In this document: piece after piece, positions 38,551-46,992 of the stretch
Layout: every line of letters starts with the position of its first letter
Position numbering within the stretch: position 1 is the first letter of the stretch
Assembly: GCF_025574465.1 (NCBI RefSeq)
Contig: NZ_JAOBPP010000017.1
Span: 1 to 64,000, forward strand
Reading direction: 5' to 3'
Source: Kordiimonas aestuarii
GTDB lineage: Bacteria > Pseudomonadota > Alphaproteobacteria > Sphingomonadales > Kordiimonadaceae
Length of the DNA: 64,000 bases
Notes under the pieces: generated by a model
What the model saw: the letters and a program-made list of their open reading frames with translations, nothing else
What the model was told of the DNA's origin: nothing
Database searches by the model: none
Position numbers and translations under genes: made by a program

Positions 38551-40692
38551 TTAGCCAGAGACACGGTCAACCCGACTGATCACCCGGCTAACCCGAAGCG
38601 CGCGACTGATATCATTGAGGTGCTTCACATCACGCACTTCCACATCCACGACCATGATATAAAATTCAGGGTCACGTTCGGGGATCACCAAGTTTGAAAT
38701 ATTACCACCACTTTTTGACACAGTTGCGGCAATGGCGGCAAGTGCACCGCGCTCATTGATCACCTCAAGCCTGAGCCTGCCCGCATAAAAAGCGTTGTCG
38801 GAATCGTCTTCCTCCCACCTGAGGTCGATCCAGAGGTCGGGCCGGTCGTCATAATCCTTCAGCACACCACAATCGATCGTGTGTATCTCCGCTCCCTTGC
38901 CGGGCACACGGATACCCACAATGCGGTCCCCCCGCACGGGATGGCAGCAATCCGCGAAATGTACCGCCCCTTCCTTGGCCATGCCGGAAATCGGAATGGC
39001 GCCATCGTCCACGGCTTCCCAGTCGTGGTGTACTGTGGGTAGCCCCTCGGCGCGGGCATCTTCCTTGAAGCCGGGGAAGGCGGCGCGAAGGATTTCCTCT
39101 TCCTGCAAGGTGCCTTGCCCAACCAGTGCATAGAGCATATCCGCGTCGTCAAGGTTCAGCACTTTGGCTGCCTGCACAATCACCTGGCTGGAAAAATCCA
39201 GACCGTTGCGGCGGCAGGCTTTTTCGATAAGTGTTTTACCGAGGTGGCCATACTCGGACCGTTCCTTGGCCTTGACATGGCGACGGATCGCGGCCCGCGC
39301 TTTGCCGGTTGCGACAAAACTTTCCCAGCGCGGTGACGGAGACTGCCCTTTTGACGTCAAAATCTGCACCTGATCACCATTTTCGATCTGATGCCTCAGC
39401 GGTACCATACGGCCGTTCACCTTGGCTCCCACACAGTGATCCCCCACCTCCGTATGGACCGCATAGGCAAAATCAACTGTCGACGATCCACGTGGCAATG
39501 AAATCAGCTCACCCTTGGGGGTGAAACAGAACACCTTGTCCTGGAACATCTCAAGCTTGGTATGTTCGAGAAATTCCTCGGGATCATTGGTGTGTTCCAA
39601 AATTTCCAGAAGCTCGCGTACCCAGCGATATTGTGAGCCTTCCACATTGTCGGCGTTCTGCTGCTTGTACTGCCAATGCGCGGCAACGCCATATTCAGCC
39701 TGCTCATGCATTTTGTGGGTGCGTATCTGTACCTCAAGCCGGTGATTTTGCGGTCCCATCACCGTCGTGTGGATCGACCGGTAAAAGTTGCGCTTGGGAG
39801 TGGAGATATAGTCCTTGAACCGGCCCGGCACCATGGGATAGCGCTGGTGCACCACCCCAAGCGCCCGGTAGCATGTCTCCACATCTTCCACTTTCACACG
39901 AAACGCCATCACGTCCGAGAGTTGCTCGAAAGAGATATTCTGTCGTTCCATCTTGCGCCAAATGGAGTAAGGCCGCTTGATGCGCCCGCTGATGTTCGCC
40001 TTGATACCGTGTTCATCCATCAGCTTGGCCAAGGCGCCCACCATATCCGTTTCAAGATCCGGGCTTTCCTCAATCAGGTAATGCAGGCGCGCGTTGATCG
40101 ATTCCATTGCTTCGGCGTCAAGGTGCTGGAAGGCCAGGTGTTCCAGCTCGTCCTTCATCGCATGCATGCCGATACGCTCGGCCAGTGGCGAATAGATCTC
40201 GATGGTCTCAAGCGCGATGCGGCGACGTTTTTCCGGCTTCTTGATGTAAAAAAGTGTGCGCATATTGTGCAGTCGGTCCGCAAGCTTTACCAGCAGCACG
40301 CGGATGTCGTTCGACATGGCGAGCAGGAATTTGCGGAAGTTTTCCGCCTGCCTGAGGCTTTCGGTCTGCATCTCGATTTTGGAAAGCTTGGTAACCCCGT
40401 CCACCAGTTCCGCCACTTTGGGGCCAAACAGCTCCTCAATTTCGGGAATGGTGGCAACAGTGTCTTCGACCACATCGTGCAACAGTGCCGTCGCGATGGT
40501 GTTGCAGTCCAGCTTCATATCCGTAAGGATGCCCGCCACTTCAAGCGGATGGGAGAAATATGGATCACCGGACGCACGTGTCTGCGTGCCATGGGCCTTC
40601 ATGGCAAAGACATAGGCACGATTCAGCAGTGCCTCATCGATATTTTTGTCGTAGGCCCTGACTGTCTCTACTAGCTCAAACTGGCGGATCAC
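38551..40692 (-). CDS. rsh: Bifunctional (p)ppGpp synthetase/hydrolase (RelA/SpoT homologue)
   Basis: 713 aa. HD hydrolase domain (about 25-180; HPLEVAGIL and ALLHDVVEDT), synthetase domain (about 230-345; IKRPYSIWRKM and MAFRVKVEDVETCY), TGS (about 390-450; FTPKGELISLPRGSSTVDFAYA), helical/zinc-finger-like region with CCHPVRGD, and a C-terminal ACT domain. Both catalytic sites look intact, as expected for the single long Rsh of alphaproteobacteria. It follows rpoZ in the conserved order. Confidence 0.97.
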   Translation of the reverse strand: MIRQFELVETVRAYDKNIDEALLNRAYVFAMKAHGTQTRASGDPYFSHPLEVAGILTDMKLDCNTIATALLHDVVEDTVATIPEIEELFGPKVAELVDGVTKLSKIEMQTESLRQAENFRKFLLAMSNDIRVLLVKLADRLHNMRTLFYIKKPEKRRRIALETIEIYSPLAERIGMHAMKDELEHLAFQHLDAEAMESINARLHYLIEESPDLETDMVGALAKLMDEHGIKANISGRIKRPYSIWRKMERQNISFEQLSDVMAFRVKVEDVETCYRALGVVHQRYPMVPGRFKDYISTPKRNFYRSIHTTVMGPQNHRLEVQIRTHKMHEQAEYGVAAHWQYKQQNADNVEGSQYRWVRELLEILEHTNDPEEFLEHTKLEMFQDKVFCFTPKGELISLPRGSSTVDFAYAVHTEVGDHCVGAKVNGRMVPLRHQIENGDQVQILTSKGQSPSPRWESFVATGKARAAIRRHVKAKERSEYGHLGKTLIEKACRRNGLDFSSQVIVQAAKVLNLDDADMLYALVGQGTLQEEEILRAAFPGFKEDARAEGLPTVHHDWEAVDDGAIPISGMAKEGAVHFADCCHPVRGDRIVGIRVPGKGAEIHTIDCGVLKDYDDRPDLWIDLRWEEDDSDNAFYAGRLRLEVINERGALAAIAATVSKSGGNISNLVIPERDPEFYIMVVDVEVRDVKHLNDISRALRVSRVISRVDRVSG

Positions 40693-40806
40693 CGGGATAT
40701 CCCTATTTTACGCAAACGGTTACTTCATCTTCACAGAAATAATGGTTCTGCAAAAATTATCCAGCTTCTTGTGCCCGAAGTGTGCAAACAGAGGCAGAAA
40801 GACAAA

Positions 40807-40831
40807 AAGCCCGGCGGGTTAAGCCGGGCTT
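40807..40831 (-). terminator. Terminator after rpoZ
   Basis: Stem AAGCCCGGC / GCCGGGCTT with a 7-base loop, followed on the minus strand by TTTTTGTC. It would separate rpoZ from rsh, at least partly. Confidence 0.85.
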
Positions 40832-40860
40832 CTCGTAAACTTATCAGACAACAGGCAGGC

Positions 40861-41166
40861 TTATTCGCCTTCCTTCTTTGCCCCTTCGTCCATACCGGCC
40901 ATCAGGATCGACAGATCAACCTCTTCCGGTTCGTCCGATTCCACAACCTTGCGCATGCTGTGGATGACTGCTTCCATCAGGTTGTCGGCGATCACTTTCT
41001 CTTCTGCAATTTCACGCAGCGCAACAACAGCGTTTTTGTCGTTGTCACGCTCAACCTCAAGCGGGGCACCGCTTGAAATCTGGCGAGAGCGCTGTGCAGC
41101 CGACAGAACCAGGTCAAATCGGTTAGTGACTTTATCTACACAATCCTCAACGGTGACGCGAGCCAT
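40861..41166 (-). CDS. rpoZ: RNA polymerase omega subunit
   Basis: 101 aa. The N-terminus [30 protein letters not shown] is the omega signature, and the ALREIAEE motif follows. The C-terminal tail is acidic. Omega helps assemble RNA polymerase and forms part of a ppGpp site, which fits its position beside rsh. Confidence 0.97.
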   Translation of the reverse strand: MARVTVEDCVDKVTNRFDLVLSAAQRSRQISSGAPLEVERDNDKNAVVALREIAEEKVIADNLMEAVIHSMRKVVESDEPEEVDLSILMAGMDEGAKKEGE

Positions 41167-41275
41167 GCTTTAATCTCCAAATTCCTAGTCAAAAAGGCAG
41201 GGATAGGATCCGTGCCTTCGATACGAGCGCCCGCTTATACAGGGCAAGCCCCAAGCTGTAAAGCGGGGAATCGGC

Positions 41276-41881
41276 TTATTTTTCGCCCGGAGAGGCTGGT
41301 ACTGCAAGTTTTTCGATGCCAACAAATGCGCCGTTAGCGCGGGCAGCCTCCGCCAAAGTTTGAACATTCGCACCCAGAACCGGATGTAGCCAGTCGGGTG
41401 CAATTTCCATAAGGGGGGCAAGCACAAAGCCCCTGAGATGCAGACGTGGATGGGGCACCACCGGCTCACCCAGAATCGCCGCAGGGTCATCACTGGACAC
41501 CAACTCGTGCCAGACACCGCGCGATGGAACCACGCTGTCCCCATAGGCCAGCAGATCAATATCAAGAGTGCGTGCGCTCCACCGCGCGCCGGGCGCACGA
41601 CCAAATTGCCTTTCGGTTTCTTGCGTTACGGCAAGTATCTCGCCGGGGCTGAAGGCACACCGCATGCAGGCAACCGCATTGGTGTATTCAGGCGCATGGG
41701 TTTGTGCATCGAGCGTGACGGCGGGCGACCGGTAGAAGGCCGACAGGGACTTAAGTTTAAAACCACGGTTGACCAGCGCGATGACAGCGGCCGTAATCGT
41801 CCGCGATGGCGCGCCTTCTGCTGAAGGCAGATTTCCGCCAAAGGCCAGCAGAATCTCGGTTTTTTTCCGTTTCTCAGGCAT
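41276..41881 (-). CDS. folK: 6-hydroxymethyl-dihydropterin pyrophosphokinase (HPPK)
   Basis: 201 aa from the ATG at 41881 (MPEKRKKTEILLAFGGN); a longer frame to 41929 adds residues of no similarity. The family motif is ARTLDIDLLAYGD, followed by PHPRLHLRGFVLAPL. It transfers pyrophosphate from ATP to the pterin in folate synthesis. It stands alone in the rpoZ neighbourhood without folP or folB. Confidence 0.95.
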   Translation of the reverse strand: MPEKRKKTEILLAFGGNLPSAEGAPSRTITAAVIALVNRGFKLKSLSAFYRSPAVTLDAQTHAPEYTNAVACMRCAFSPGEILAVTQETERQFGRAPGARWSARTLDIDLLAYGDSVVPSRGVWHELVSSDDPAAILGEPVVPHPRLHLRGFVLAPLMEIAPDWLHPVLGANVQTLAEAARANGAFVGIEKLAVPASPGEK

Positions 41882-42030
41882 ATAACAATTACTTGATAGC
41901 CCCCTTGATCGGCTGGACAGGTCGCCCAATATTTACCATTAATTAACCCTGCGGACAGATGCTGATTTTATCTGCAATCCTTATTACACCGCGCAGAGTT
42001 ATATTATTTATTTTACGATTGGACCAAGAG

Positions 42031-42636
42031 ATGATTTTCTATCCCGAGGAACGCCTCGCGCTCTTCATTGACGGTGCCAACCTTTATGCCACCGCCCGCG
42101 CCCTGGACATGGAAATAGATTATAAAAGTCTGCGTGCTCACTTCTCAAAGCAGGCCCGGCTTATCCGTGCCTTTTATTATACGGCCATCCTCGAAGACCA
42201 GGAATATTCGCCACTGAGACCCCTGATCGACTGGCTGGATTATAACGGCTTTACGCTTGTGACCAAACCGGTGAAAGAGTTCACCGATGAACATGGCCGA
42301 CGCAAGATCAAGGGCAATATGGATATTGAGATTGCCGTCGATATGCTGAATATCTCGGAAGCGCTTGACCATGTTGTCCTTTTCTCCGGTGACGGCGATT
42401 TTCGACGCCTTCTTGAAGCGGTGCAGCGCAAGGGACTGCGGGCCACGGTTGTCAGTTCCAATTCCACCCAACCCTCAATGATCGCGGATGAACTCCGTCG
42501 GCAGGCTGACCAGTTTGTCGACCTTGAAGACCTGCGCGGCATTATCGGGCGCAAGGGCGGAGGCCCGCGCCGCGCCGATGCCCCTGCTCCGTTTGATGCA
42601 GGGTTTGAGGAACAGCTTGAGAGTGAGCATGCGTAA
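42031..42636 (+). CDS. NYN/LabA-like (DUF88) protein
   Basis: 201 aa from the ATG at 42031. The PIN-like NYN fold is shown by RLALFIDGANLYATAR, KGNMDIEIAVDMLN and VVLFSGDGDFRRLLEAVQRKG, with the acidic residues of the predicted metal site in place. NYN proteins are probable RNases. It is divergent from folK and followed by the UDG gene after 67 bases. The same pairing near smpB and rpoZ is seen in other alphaproteobacteria as far as I recall. Confidence 0.9.
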   Translation: MIFYPEERLALFIDGANLYATARALDMEIDYKSLRAHFSKQARLIRAFYYTAILEDQEYSPLRPLIDWLDYNGFTLVTKPVKEFTDEHGRRKIKGNMDIEIAVDMLNISEALDHVVLFSGDGDFRRLLEAVQRKGLRATVVSSNSTQPSMIADELRRQADQFVDLEDLRGIIGRKGGGPRRADAPAPFDAGFEEQLESEHA

Positions 42637-42703
42637 TCGCCGACCGGCGATCCCTCTGAAGGCGGCACGTTGCCGCCTTTCTCTGTTCCTGCAGTAAGAC
42701 AGC

Positions 42704-43366
42704 ATGGCCCTCAGCAAGACTAACATCACGCCACCAGAACCCGACCGCGACTGCGCCCTGTGCCCGCGTCTTGTCAAATTCCGCCAAAAAAACCGCAAGA
42801 GCTATCCGGACTTCTTCAACGGTGCCGTCTCCAGCTTTGGTGACTTGGGCGCACGCCTGATGATACTTGGCTTGGCGCCCGGCCTGCAGGGCGCCAATAA
42901 AACCGGCAGACCCTTCACGGGAGACTTTTCCGGTGTGCTGCTCTTCAAATGCCTTGAGGCCATGGGCTGGACGGACGGCATAAATGAAAATCGTGCGGAT
43001 GATACACTGGCCCTGCATGATGTCATCATTACCAACGCCGTACGCTGTGTGCCGCCGGAAAACAGACCCACCACACATGAAGTGCAAAACTGCAAGCCGT
43101 ATCTGTTGGCGCGGTTCGACGCCCTGCCGAATCTCAAGGTTATTTTTGCGCTTGGCAAAGTCGCCCATGATGCGGCGGTACGGAACTTCGGCCTGAAACT
43201 GGTCGACTACAAATTCGCACACGGTGCCGTCCACCCGTTGCCAAAAGGCCTGACACTGGTGGATAGCTATCATTGCTCCCGCTATAACGTGAACACCGGA
43301 CGGTTGACGGAAGATATGTTCATGCAGGCCATGAGTATCGCGCGGCAAGAGCTCGCGCAGCACTGA
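42704..43366 (+). CDS. Uracil-DNA glycosylase, family 5 (UDGb) type
   Basis: 220 aa iron-sulfur glycosylase. Two N-terminal cysteines are in CALCPRL and two more in NAVRCVPPENRP and NCKPYL. Motif A is GLAPGLQGANKTGRPFTGD, which lacks the catalytic Asp/Asn of other UDG families, as in family 5. Motif B is YHCSRYNVNTGRLT (Cys where Pro is common). It should remove uracil and perhaps hypoxanthine or ethenocytosine from DNA. Confidence 0.9.
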   Translation: MALSKTNITPPEPDRDCALCPRLVKFRQKNRKSYPDFFNGAVSSFGDLGARLMILGLAPGLQGANKTGRPFTGDFSGVLLFKCLEAMGWTDGINENRADDTLALHDVIITNAVRCVPPENRPTTHEVQNCKPYLLARFDALPNLKVIFALGKVAHDAAVRNFGLKLVDYKFAHGAVHPLPKGLTLVDSYHCSRYNVNTGRLTEDMFMQAMSIARQELAQH

Positions 43367-43783
43367 CCAAACGCAAGAACGGCGACAACCTGGGGTTGCC
43401 GCCGCGCTCACTAGAAACAGAATTGGTCTCGTTACTCAAGACATCTGGGCTCAAGACACTTGGCGCGAGCTTCAGGCGGACTGCTCAGGGGGCCTGTTCC
43501 CGCTTGCGTCGGCGAGGACGCCGACGTAGCGCCCTCATCTGTTTTGGGCGCGATTGGAGACGCTTTTGTTGGCGAACATTCGGGGGAGGAACGCGCCCGC
43601 CAAACCGGTGTATCTCCATGCCTCTTGGCATAACTTCACTTCACCAGAAAATCCTTAAAATTCGACTAAAACCAAGGTGCGGGAAAAAAGTACTTTCCGA
43701 TGAGTGGGTTGTATGGCGGCACCGATTGCCGCAGCCGGAAAAAAGCGATAGAATCACCGCTCATTCGGGAAGGAATGATTGCC
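43367..43783. other. Long intergenic region between UDG and CAP_ED-FHA genes
   Basis: About 417 bases without a supported gene. A perfect hairpin, CGTCGGCG (43507-43514) and CGCCGACG (43519-43526) with a 4-base loop, lies in the middle, without a T-run. CTCAAGACA occurs twice nearby (about 43435 and 43451). An open plus-strand frame crosses it but has the Arg/Trp-rich look of noncoding sequence. Confidence 0.5.
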
Positions 43784-44563
43784 ATGACAAACGCTATGAA
43801 CATGGGCGAGCAAGTCAAATTCAACGCCGGTGACACCATCTACGAACAGGAGAGCGCGTCGAACGGTGTTTACATGATCCTTGACGGACAGGTGGAAATC
43901 TGGCGCCATGAGGGGACCGGTCGCCATCATATTGCCTCGCTCGGAGGCGGGGAGCTGCTGGGCGAAGTCAGCGTCATCGAACGCAAGGACCATTCAGTCA
44001 CGGCCAAAGCCTCGCGGGAAACCACCGCCCTTTTCATCAGCGCCGACGCCTTCCGCAAAAGTTTTGCCGACCCTCTGGTCCGCCATGTTGTGCATACGCT
44101 TGCGACCCGGCTTAGAAGTTCCTACGCCATAAAAGAAGCGATCGAGGGCAACACCGAACTGAAGGCCCATCACTTCAAGAGCAAACAGCCAACTATCGAG
44201 GGTCTATCGCGGGTGGTAGCAGACAAATTGCTGACATTCGTGGAGATACTCGAATTCCCCTTTTCTGTCGGGAACATCGCGAGCAAGGATGGACACTGCG
44301 TGGCCATCCCGAACAGCTTGAGGGTCCCGCTTAAGGGGGTACCCGAACTGGCAGACAACCACTTTGAAATCGTGCGCCGAGACGGTGCCTTGTGGGTGCG
44401 CGACCTTGGCGCCGTGCAAGGCACGTTGGTCAACGGCGAAAAGCTCAGCAGATATGCGATGAATGCTACAGCGAAGTTGCGAACCGGCAGAAACGAAGTG
44501 GTTGCTGGCGGGCCCGATAGCCCGGTACGTTTTCTTGTCAGCATCCCCCCTCAGGACGGTTGA
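43784..44563 (+). CDS. Cyclic-nucleotide-binding-like (CAP_ED) and FHA fusion protein
   Basis: 259 aa from the ATG at 43784, with GGAAGGA upstream. Residues about 10-125 form a cNMP-binding-like beta roll (FNAGDTIYEQ, VYMILDGQVEIW, GELLGEVSVIERKDHSVTAKA). Residues about 170-255 look like an FHA domain (NHFEIVRRDGALWVRDLGAVQGTLVNG). There is no DNA-binding HTH, so it is not a Crp-type regulator. The arginine that binds cAMP phosphate is not evident in the loop. It may tie a small-molecule signal to phosphothreonine binding. It lies inside the otherwise conserved dapA-smpB-rpoZ neighbourhood. Confidence 0.83.
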   Translation: MTNAMNMGEQVKFNAGDTIYEQESASNGVYMILDGQVEIWRHEGTGRHHIASLGGGELLGEVSVIERKDHSVTAKASRETTALFISADAFRKSFADPLVRHVVHTLATRLRSSYAIKEAIEGNTELKAHHFKSKQPTIEGLSRVVADKLLTFVEILEFPFSVGNIASKDGHCVAIPNSLRVPLKGVPELADNHFEIVRRDGALWVRDLGAVQGTLVNGEKLSRYAMNATAKLRTGRNEVVAGGPDSPVRFLVSIPPQDG

Positions 44564-44571
44564 AAGGCAGC

Positions 44572-45066
44572 CTAGCCCAAATCCTTCATCAAGCGGGCCT
44601 TCTGGCGGTCCCAGTCACGCTGCTTGACGTCCTCTCGTTTGTCGCGCACGTTTTTACCCTTACCCAAACCGATAAGAACCTTTGCTCTGCCCTGGTCATT
44701 GAAATAGACCCGCAGCGGCACAAGGGTATAGCCTTGGCGCTGGATAAGGCCGCCCAGTTTGGAAATTTCTCGCTTGTGCATCAAAAGCTTACGTGGGCGA
44801 CGCGGCTCGTGGTTAAAGCGATTGCCGTGGGAAAATTCCGGAATGTAGGCGTTCACCAGCCATAGCTCTCCATCCTTCTCTTCGGCATAACTCTCGCGGA
44901 TATTGGCCTCACCCGAGCGCAGGGACTTCACCTCCGTACCCTGTAACGAGATACCGGCCTCATATTCATCTTCAATATGAAACAGGTGCCGCGCCTTGCG
45001 GTTATCCGCCGCGACACGGTTAGGCAGCTTATTATTCTTATCCCTGTTTTTGTTTTTGCCCGCCAT
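44572..45066 (-). CDS. smpB: SsrA-binding protein SmpB
   Basis: 164 aa, the partner of tmRNA in ribosome rescue. Landmarks are [36 protein letters not shown] and the basic C-terminal tail [18 protein letters not shown]. It begins 3 bases after the dapA stop, so they are one operon. No tmRNA gene is seen nearby. Confidence 0.98.
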   Translation of the reverse strand: MAGKNKNRDKNNKLPNRVAADNRKARHLFHIEDEYEAGISLQGTEVKSLRSGEANIRESYAEEKDGELWLVNAYIPEFSHGNRFNHEPRRPRKLLMHKREISKLGGLIQRQGYTLVPLRVYFNDQGRAKVLIGLGKGKNVRDKREDVKQRDWDRQKARLMKDLG

Positions 45067-45069
45067 GAT

Positions 45070-45960
45070 TTATCCCAGATCAACAGGGCTCAAACCAAGA
45101 TCATTGATATTGGAGGCAATGATGGAACGCGCGGTGTCGCTGGCGGCGAGAAGCGGCAGGCGAACATGATCCTCGCAGATGCCAATAAGCGAACCCGCAA
45201 ATTTGGCCGGGGCCGGGCTTGGCTCCATGAACATGCAACGATGCAACCCGAGCAGGCGATCCTGAAGGCCGAGCGCTTTCTTGAAGTCGCCCACCATGCA
45301 GGCTTCCTGAAATTCGCTGCACAACCTCGGCGCCACATTGGCACTGACAGAAATACAGCCCTGGCCGCCCATGGCCATAAAACCAAGCGCTGTGGCGTCT
45401 TCGCCCGAAAGCTGGATAAAATCAGGCCCCATGGCAGCACGTTGGCTCGCAACACGATCAAGGTCGCCCGTCGCGTCTTTCACGCCGATGATGCGCGGCA
45501 GCTCAAAAAGCTCCGCCATCGTGCCGGTTGCCATATCGACGACCGAACGCCCCGGGATATTATAAATCACAATCGGCAAGCTGCTGGCGTCATGCACCGC
45601 CTTGAAATGGGCATAAAGGCCAGCCTGGCTTGGCTTGTTATAGTATGGTGTCACCACAAGCGCCGCGTCAGCACCCACCTTCTCGGCGTGCTGGATCAGG
45701 CTGATCGCCTCGCGGGTGTTGTTTGAACCAGCCCCTGCTACCACAGGCACGCGCCCATCGGCGGCTTCCACGCATAATTCCACCACCTTGCGATGTTCCT
45801 CATGGCTCAGGGTCGGGCTTTCGCCCGTTGTGCCCACAGGCACCAGACCATGCGAGCCTTCCTTGACCTGCCAGTCCACAAATTTCTGGAAGCCGTCATA
45901 GTCGACCTCGCCTTCATCTGTGAACGGCGTGATCAACGCGGGAATAGAGCCTTTAAGCAT
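45070..45960 (-). CDS. dapA: 4-hydroxy-tetrahydrodipicolinate synthase
   Basis: 296 aa from the ATG at 45960, giving the usual N-terminus [13 protein letters not shown]. It condenses pyruvate with aspartate semialdehyde in lysine and diaminopimelate synthesis. The Schiff-base Lys is in [10 protein letters not shown], with GTTGESPTL and the Tyr in YNIPGRS. It leads the dapA-smpB pair. Confidence 0.97.
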   Translation of the reverse strand: MLKGSIPALITPFTDEGEVDYDGFQKFVDWQVKEGSHGLVPVGTTGESPTLSHEEHRKVVELCVEAADGRVPVVAGAGSNNTREAISLIQHAEKVGADAALVVTPYYNKPSQAGLYAHFKAVHDASSLPIVIYNIPGRSVVDMATGTMAELFELPRIIGVKDATGDLDRVASQRAAMGPDFIQLSGEDATALGFMAMGGQGCISVSANVAPRLCSEFQEACMVGDFKKALGLQDRLLGLHRCMFMEPSPAPAKFAGSLIGICEDHVRLPLLAASDTARSIIASNINDLGLSPVDLG

Positions 45961-46221
45961 GGCGGGAGCCTCTCTCGGTGCAAAAATATCGCGCACCCTA
46001 ACGCTCACCCCCGAAAAGGGCAAGGGTCTCTGACACGCAGTTTATCTTACGCGATGATATAGGTTTTGATTGTGGCCAGAATGAAAGTGTGCGCCGCCCC
46101 GTCTCCACCTGAAAAATGAAGGGACCGACGCACACTCTTGACACGAAACACGGTCGTCCGGAGAGAAGCCATTAAAAGGCTCTTTAGGACCAACGGCTCT
46201 CCCGGCTTGGGACCTCAGGTC

Positions 46222-46773
46222 TTAGCGGTGTTTGCCACCACGGTCGTGCCAGCCACCCTTCTTGCCAAAATGACGATGTTTTCCGGCGTCTTCCATCTCG
46301 GTTCTGGTAACTTCGCCATCGCCGTTTTCATCGGCACGCTTGAACATATGCACCGCACGGGAAGAAAATTCCTCAAGTGAAACGCGCTCGTCATTATCGC
46401 GGTCAAGTTTGACGATAAACCGCATACGCGTCGGCTTGTAACGACCTTCGAACTGATCCTCATCAAAGTCACGACCCGCCTTTTCGGCGCGTTTGGCCAT
46501 CCGCTCCAAATGTTTCTCCATGCGCTTTTCCATGCCCTCGGGCACCGGCATTTCCTTTGGAAGTTCGCTCAGCGTAAGGTAGCCATCACCATCCTTGTCG
46601 AATTGGTCGAATTTCACTTTCACTGCCGACAGCATCTCGTCATGTGTGACGACGCCATTACTGTTTGTATCGGCCTCTTTAAAGCGCTCACTGCGGTCGC
46701 CCGTGGCGAAAGCCGCACCCGCAAGTATGGTGGTCGCAAGGGTTACACCTAGAATTTTTTCTGACACTTTCAT
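46222..46773 (-). CDS. Periplasmic EF-hand (calmodulin-like) protein
   Basis: 183 aa with a signal peptide (ILGVTLATTILAGAAFA). Four EF-hand loops are visible: DTNSNGVVTHDE, DKDGDGYLTLSE, DRDNDERVSLEE and DENGDGEVTRTE. The third has Glu-Arg in place of Gly-x and may bind calcium weakly. A basic segment rich in Lys/Arg/Met (MEKRMEKHLERMAKRAEK) separates loops 2 and 3. It probably buffers or senses calcium in the periplasm. The gene stands alone. Confidence 0.9.
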   Translation of the reverse strand: MKVSEKILGVTLATTILAGAAFATGDRSERFKEADTNSNGVVTHDEMLSAVKVKFDQFDKDGDGYLTLSELPKEMPVPEGMEKRMEKHLERMAKRAEKAGRDFDEDQFEGRYKPTRMRFIVKLDRDNDERVSLEEFSSRAVHMFKRADENGDGEVTRTEMEDAGKHRHFGKKGGWHDRGGKHR

Positions 46774-46992
46774 CGCTTAGGTTCCTTATTTCTGTTTCTT
46801 TCAAGTGCTATCAATGCGCCTCGCCGCCGCATCTGGATTTAATACGCGCCTGCTTCTGCTTGTCCTTCGCCGTCCCTGATCACCGTTTTGTTACCAACAA
46901 TTTTTCCGCTGACTTGCCCTCCCGTGAAATGTGCCCTACTTTCCCGCTGAAAAAATTAAACGGGGCTAACCACAAAAAAAAGGGACTGACGT

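Noticed and set aside
43396..43833. 145-codon plus-strand frame between UDG and CAP_ED-FHA
   Set aside because: Arg/Trp/Cys-rich translation, no ribosome binding site, and it overlaps the start of the next gene in another frame.
46024..46221. Possible tmRNA or small RNA near smpB/dapA
   Set aside because: I looked for a tRNA-like end and tag frame and found none.
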